Of a stretch of 64,000 nt of DNA, positions 58,940-64,000 are shown piece by piece (the stretch's first letter is position 1; the number at the start of each line of letters is the position of its first letter). A model generated the notes under the pieces. That model saw nothing but the letters and a program-made list of their open reading frames with translations, ran no database searches and was not told where the DNA came from. Origin of the DNA: Nephrocerus scutellatus (lineage: Eukaryota; Arthropoda; Insecta; Diptera; Pipunculidae). The position numbers and the translations under genes are program-made. The DNA lies in contig OX352761.1 of assembly GCA_947095585.1 (NCBI GenBank), positions 139,530,277 through 139,594,276 of the forward strand, in the 5' to 3' direction.

Positions 58940-59165
58940 GTTTTAAAACTAGTCCCATAAAATTCTGACTGGTAGAAGCCGAGATTCATATCAGCGATTC
59001 CTGAAATAGACTGAAAAAACCACATTTTACTTTGCAAACGTTCAGGCTGGCTTAAAAAAAATGAATGAAAAAATTACACCATCACAACCCGAGCTAACCA
59101 ATTGTTTAAAAACAAGTCCCATCAAATTTTGACTGGTAGAGGCCGATATATACGACCCGGCAAAC
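58940..59165 (+). repeat. Direct repeat, period about 163 bp
   Basis: aaaactagtcccataaaatt..gactggtagaagccgag at 58945 and aaaacaagtcccatcaaatt..gactggtagaggccgat at 59108. Confidence 0.8.
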
Positions 59166-59374
59166 AAACGTACAAACGTACAAACGTTCGCTGATAAAAT
59201 TTTCATGTCCTCTGAACATAACCTTCGCCCTACGGGCTCACAATAGCATATATAATAAGATTAAAATTTGGACAAATCTTTTTATAAATTGACTGGGTGC
59301 CGCTTACGTCTGTATGTTTCCTAATTCAATAACTATGTGTCTGACTGCAGCTCGTTAAACAAATAAACGGTCCC

Positions 59375-59555
59375 TAGTTTCATTATCATCATATTTGGTT
59401 ACATAACCGGGGTCCGGTCTGTCCTCCCGCAAAAAAACTCTAAACCGGTCCCGATTTCAAGCCGATGTTATTCAGTTTTGCATCCCTAAACTCTGGGTGT
59501 TCTGGTCTACGCCATTCTTCCAGCGTAGGCTTGCCCGGCCTCGAGTCTACTGTAC
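59375..59555 (-). mobile_element. GAT-tailed non-LTR retrotransposon 3' end, copy 3
   Basis: Inverse of the copies at 1725 and 25980: tcatcatatttggttacat..., aaaactctaaaccggtcccg, cctaaactctgggtgttctg, ggcttgcccggcct. Confidence 0.85.
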
Positions 59556-59799
59556 TTGGTAGCATATTGTACTTGAAAGCACTAAAGTATAAAAGTTCTT
59601 GAGACCAAATCACTGTTATGCTTAACTCGAAAACAAACCATACAATTCTGGTTGTTACCTTTACATAACGATATCTTGTTTAAAAAAGTGAAGATTTTGA
59701 TCGCTAGCATATTCTTTCTGAAAATGCTCATTTATATATGATCATTAAAAGCAGTATTACATAAAGAGCTAGGAAAGGGGACGTTATTGTGCGAGTTAA

Positions 59800-60035
59800 A
59801 AGCTTGAAGAACGAGGCGGTAGCCGAGTGCGGCAATCTAACGAGCGCACGTTAAGCACTTTTCAGCGAGTAATGTACGCTATTTTTCACACGACCAAAAC
59901 AATTTTTCTGCTCAACTGCCCATGCGCAATACAAAACTAGTACATATTTTCAGTGCTAACACCACTAGTGTCGATAATGCCTACCTTCGAGTATAGGTTA
60001 TAGCGTAGGAAACAGTCACTTACGTCGATGGTCGT
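59800..60035 (+). repeat. Dispersed repeat also found at 1 and 39.6 kb
   Basis: acgagcgcacgttaagcact..cagcgagtaatgtacgctat..cacgaccaaaac and ggttatagcgtaggaaacag. Confidence 0.8.
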
Positions 60036-61665
60036 CTCCTTCCAAACAGTATTAACAAATCAAGTCCAGTATAAAGGTTAGGTTTGCTAAACTAAAAATG
60101 GCAGTCCGGTTAGCAGGTCGTATACTTAATATTTAGCAAAATTTACACGCCAAAGAGAATTTCTTTCTCTCAAGTGCACAAACTCTGTTTGAATCCAATC
60201 ACACAACAGATCCAATCGCATCACCTTCGCCGGTTTTCAGGTGCTTCAACTCCGACAAGACGAGAAAATCGCCGTATACCGTCGTATTGTAATGCGACAA
60301 TCATTCGCACGTTCTATTTAAAGAGGTTTCCATGCCATCCACAACCACTGCCGGGCAACCGTTACTGCGTGAGAATTAACTGCTGTGCTCATACAGTACA
60401 CTGCACGAGCGGACACCACTACTGTCCGTCAGTCAAAAATATTTTAATTTAACCATTGAGAAGCCACGAAACGTACTTTCCACAAGTATTTTTTGTATGA
60501 GTATCTAGAGCTAACAATTTCGAGTCTAATAATTTTATTCGTTAAGAGGCGGAGGCGAAAGGCCCGCAAGTAGTTTTCCACATTTCCATCGTTCGTCTGT
60601 TTATTGCAGCTCTCGGTCACAGTGAATCATGAGTGAAATTCACCGACGAAGAAAAGATGAGAAGAGGATCGCAATAACGAAAGGTGTGGAATTATACCAT
60701 TAATGGATTGATACGAAACCACTTTCTTTTTGCATTGAAACAAACTGGATCGCTGCTGACCGGATGTATCGATGGGTAATGAGAGTGTAATGTGTGGTCT
60801 GTGGTTTGGTCCGTTGATAATCGAGTTTGAATAGCAAATAAAAATATTGATTGAGTAATTTGTATTGTAAGCAGGGGGACTCGCACCCAAATAAAGTTAT
60901 TCATATGGGCGCCTTAGAATTGGAATTTCCTACGGCCAGTCATAAATAATTAAAACGTGATAAGATTAATAACTCCAACTCAGCCTTTAGAACTGAACTC
61001 ATCATGGTTCAATAGTTAATATTCGTTATATATTCATATGCTGCAGAGCCAGCGCACAACGTGTCGGTCAGGAAGGTCAGCATTTACCGCGTCACTAGCG
61101 CTGCTGCACCTTAAGTGCCCAACTCAAGTTATCTATCATATTAGTTTTTATTTATTTATTGCTAACCTAGACACCAAAGGCAAACGGATTCAAAGGCTAA
61201 GAAGTTTTACTTTAGTTGGTGCGTATTATTTATGATTCACCGAGCGCTTTGCAACGCGTTCCGAGTGTACCACAAATTTGGGCGGAAAGAAGCTAATTAT
61301 TTTTGTTGTTGTCTTTTTGATATTTTGGTGGCGTTACCTTGGGAATTACACAATTCGGCTAGCAGCTGGCAGATCGATGGTATACACGTACTACACACTT
61401 GGTTATGTACGCTTTCGGTTTTGTAAAGTAAACCCTACTGAGGAAAACCGAATAAATTTTTAACGAGCCAGATATGATTGCAATGCCCATCTTCGGTGAG
61501 TCAAATTCGCCTACGACCAAAAATTGAGGCCACAACCACTACAATGTCCCAAAGGAAGTAAAAATTTGTGAAAAAAATCAAAAATACAGCCTCGCCGTCG
61601 ATTTCAACGTTTATTTATATTGACATTCCAGAGTTGTCAGCTCTAAAGACAAGGCCTGTTTGCTG
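60036..61665. other. No gene recognised
   Basis: The 92-codon frame at 60174 lies in a locally GC-richer stretch but has no family resemblance or Kozak support. Confidence 0.5.
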
Positions 61666-61669
61666 CGCA

Positions 61670-62324
61670 TTTTGCAGCTACATCTACGCTTCCAGACTAC
61701 TGCTGCTTGCACTTCAGAGTATTTAACGCTCTATTGGAAAGATTTACATTCGTACTCGTGCAGTTGCTAGAGTTTTAAACGATCTCAACACTCACAAATC
61801 CGCTGGGCCAGATGCTATTTCCCTATCAGTTCAGAAGAGGTGTTCTTCCAAGCTGCCATTACCGTTGCGTAAGCTTTTCCATCTATCCTATTCTGGACTC
61901 TTTCCGAGAAATTGGAAAACAGCCTTTGTCCAGCAAAAAAGGGGCGAGCCTTCGTCACCTTTTTCATGGCCACCCATAGCATTTACATCCAATCTTTCCA
62001 AGGTCATGGAAACGCTGATCAATTTTCAGTTTACGAAATCTCTTGAAACTCACCGGATCCATAGTGACCGGCAGTACGGATTTCGTGGGTAACGTCTTAC
62101 TGGTGATTTGATGGCATATCTCCCCGAACAGTGGAATCTCAGTCTATTCAATAATTTGGTGAAAGTAGCAAAGCTGTTTCACTCGATATTTCCAAGGCAT
62201 TTGATAGGCATTGGATTAGAAGCTTTCAATTCAAGCTGTCTTGGACGGTTTCAAGTCTAAAATACATCACATAAATTCTCGTGGTCCCCAGGGCTCTGTT
62301 TTGCCCCCGACACTCTTTCTCATT
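61670..62324 (+). mobile_element. Jockey-like non-LTR RT relic (family J), copy 2
   Basis: VLNDLNTHKSAGPDAISLSV, KLPLPLRKLFHLSYSGLFPR, NWKTAFVQ, LSKVMETLINFQFTKSLE, SDRQYGFRG, then DGFKSKIHHINSRGPQGSVL and PPTLFLIF. It stops where an interspersed repeat end begins. Confidence 0.9.
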
Positions 62325-62378
62325 TTTAAATTCTCTACATTAATTTCGCGTGCCCGTGTGTTTGTGTGTATGCGCTCA
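62325..62378 (-). repeat. Interspersed repeat end (TTAATATAGAG family)
   Basis: aaattctctacattaatttc, then gcgtgcccgtgtg, inverted relative to the copy at 20735. It interrupts the RT directly after LFLIF. Confidence 0.75.
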
Positions 62379-64000
62379 CACAAACGAGGTGACCAATTGT
62401 TTGGAGATAGCTCGGTCAGTGAACTTTGGTTTCAATACTCAATTATCTATCCAGATATGTGGCATGTGGCGACGTTTTTTTTTTCAAACCGTAAACTGCA
62501 AAACAATATCTTCAAATGTGTACCAAAAATAGTCATGGTTCGGCAGCGATTTCCATGGACTGTGACTACATTGCCAACATCATTGAAGTATTAAGTATAA
62601 GTATTGGCCAATGACCCCTCCATCATTAATCGAACACCAAACAGTCAGCTTTTGTGGGTGTAACTAATGGCATTTCGTGAATGACTTGACGGTTGCTTAC
62701 TTGCCTAGAAGCGACAATTTTGGTTATTAGTTAGTCTGCTGTTGAATCAGATATGGGCTGTGAATTACCAGACATCAATGTCGTACAGACATCGAAAGTG
62801 TGTTCAGTTTGTATATGGCGGTATCTAACCCGTTAACGTACAAACTAGAAAATCTAATCAGTTCTCTGGCTTATTCTAAGAATCATTCTACCGAAACAAT
62901 TTTAAAATCTGACTTTTTGTTCCTGAGTTATGCCGATAAGAGGATTTCTTTTTCCTTATTTTCTCGACATTTCAGGAAATTTGGACCTTACAAAAGACAT
63001 AAAAATGTCCATCGGGATGTATGTATGTGGGATGTTCTCAGCATTACTCCAGAACTGAAAGTACGATTTCAAAACATCATTCGCTAAAACGATTTTCAGA
63101 AGGCAAAGAATTATAAGGTTTGTTCCTTACAAACAAACTTACCCTAAAATTGAAATCTACAAAAAATTTGATTTAATAGTTTTGCTTTTATGTTGAATTT
63201 TTAAATTTTTTTTGTTGGAATTTTTTTGAAGTTTGGTATTTTTCAATTAATTTACGAAATATAAAGTTTATTATTTTAAATATTACGTTGCGCTTATTAC
63301 CGTAATTTCCGTAAACACTGTTTATCGAAAGAAGAAACTCGTTCTTAACTCATGAATGAACATGTGTCACAGAGAAGTCAGTGAGAAAACTGCATTACGT
63401 TTTACTACAATACCACCACTTATTTTTATTTCATATCTTCTGTATCACCGGCAAATTCTCGTTCATACTACGAATACAGATAACCGATCTACTCTACAGA
63501 GTCGACCAACATATGGGCACAACTAACTATTAATGGAAGGTTTGAAATCAAGAGTAGCGTGGCTAGACAATCACGAACGATCAATAAAAGACGAAGGTAA
63601 AAAAAACCAACAACAACAACATAATTCCTTGATCATAGTTCGTAGTAGAATGGCAATCTGATGGCAGAACTTGTTTAAACTGAATGCAAGTTTCCCGCTT
63701 GAGTGTTTTGTTTCCTTTGCTCTTTTGGCTTTATTCTCGATTGTGTGGGGTTTTCGTGGATCTTATAGCATAACAAGATAAGCACACTGTCATCTTTGAA
63801 GCTAGCTTCGAGCGGAACGAAAAGGAAAATCACCAGTAATGGGTTTTTTTTTACGATTTGAAATAAGCGCTGCCACATGACCGACTGACACACTGTCGGG
63901 TGGAGTACATACATCACACGCAAAATAAATAACAGTATGAATATACATAACGTCGTCGGTTGTTAAAGTAGTCGTGCAACAAGAAATAAAGAAGTTGGAG
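62379..64000. other. No gene recognised
   Basis: 62590-62760 may contain a very worn DNA-transposon fragment (tggcatttcgtgaatgact is like 9070-9090). The 95-codon frame at 62800 is unassigned. Confidence 0.45.

Noticed and set aside
60174..60452. 92-codon frame as a small gene
   Set aside because: Composition is odd (many His, Arg, Cys) but no start context, signal peptide or family was recognised.
62800..63087. 95-codon frame as a gene
   Set aside because: No recognised domain; lies between transposon relics.

Overview
This is AT-rich, intron-bearing animal DNA. The two conserved protein genes and the transposon mix point to a fly (Diptera, probably Brachycera); the exact taxon cannot be fixed from this window. 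No bacterial-type operons, rRNA, CRISPR or convincing tRNA genes were seen.

Layout. From 1 to about 44 kb there is no gene I can defend. The stretch is a graveyard of transposable elements: at least six types of broken non-LTR retrotransposon, two mariner relics, three relics of DUF4817/DDE-type transposases, a hAT-like element with an intact 8-bp target-site duplication, Helitron-like ends, a tRNA-derived SINE family, several MITE or fold-back families and small tandem arrays. All transposon reading frames seen are broken.

At 44676-46703 (+) lies an intact, single-exon gene for the spindle-orientation adaptor Pins/Rapsynoid (the LGN/GPSM family): a TPR array, a linker with a conserved RRxS site, and three GoLoco motifs. 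A TE-filled gap (46.7-51.7 kb) follows. Then a multi-exon gene on the minus strand (CDS 57361 down to 51752, seven exons modelled here, about 1524 aa) encodes a large modular cell-surface protein. It has six thyroglobulin type-1 domains, four antistasin-like regions, two WAP cores, three lustrin-type Cys-rich modules, one Kunitz-like domain, a membrane-proximal region, a transmembrane helix and a 65-residue tail. The two genes converge. From memory Drosophila also has such a gene near raps, but this could not be checked.

From 57.4 kb to the end the window returns to repeats: a complete SINE with a perfect 14-bp duplication, LINE relics and dispersed families also seen in the left half. No coding frame was recognised there.

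The most interesting points are the furin-type site inside an expanded thyroglobulin domain, a 72-nt stop-free intron in the same gene, the hAT-like and SINE insertions with intact duplications, and several dispersed fold-back families that appear two to four times in 64 kb.
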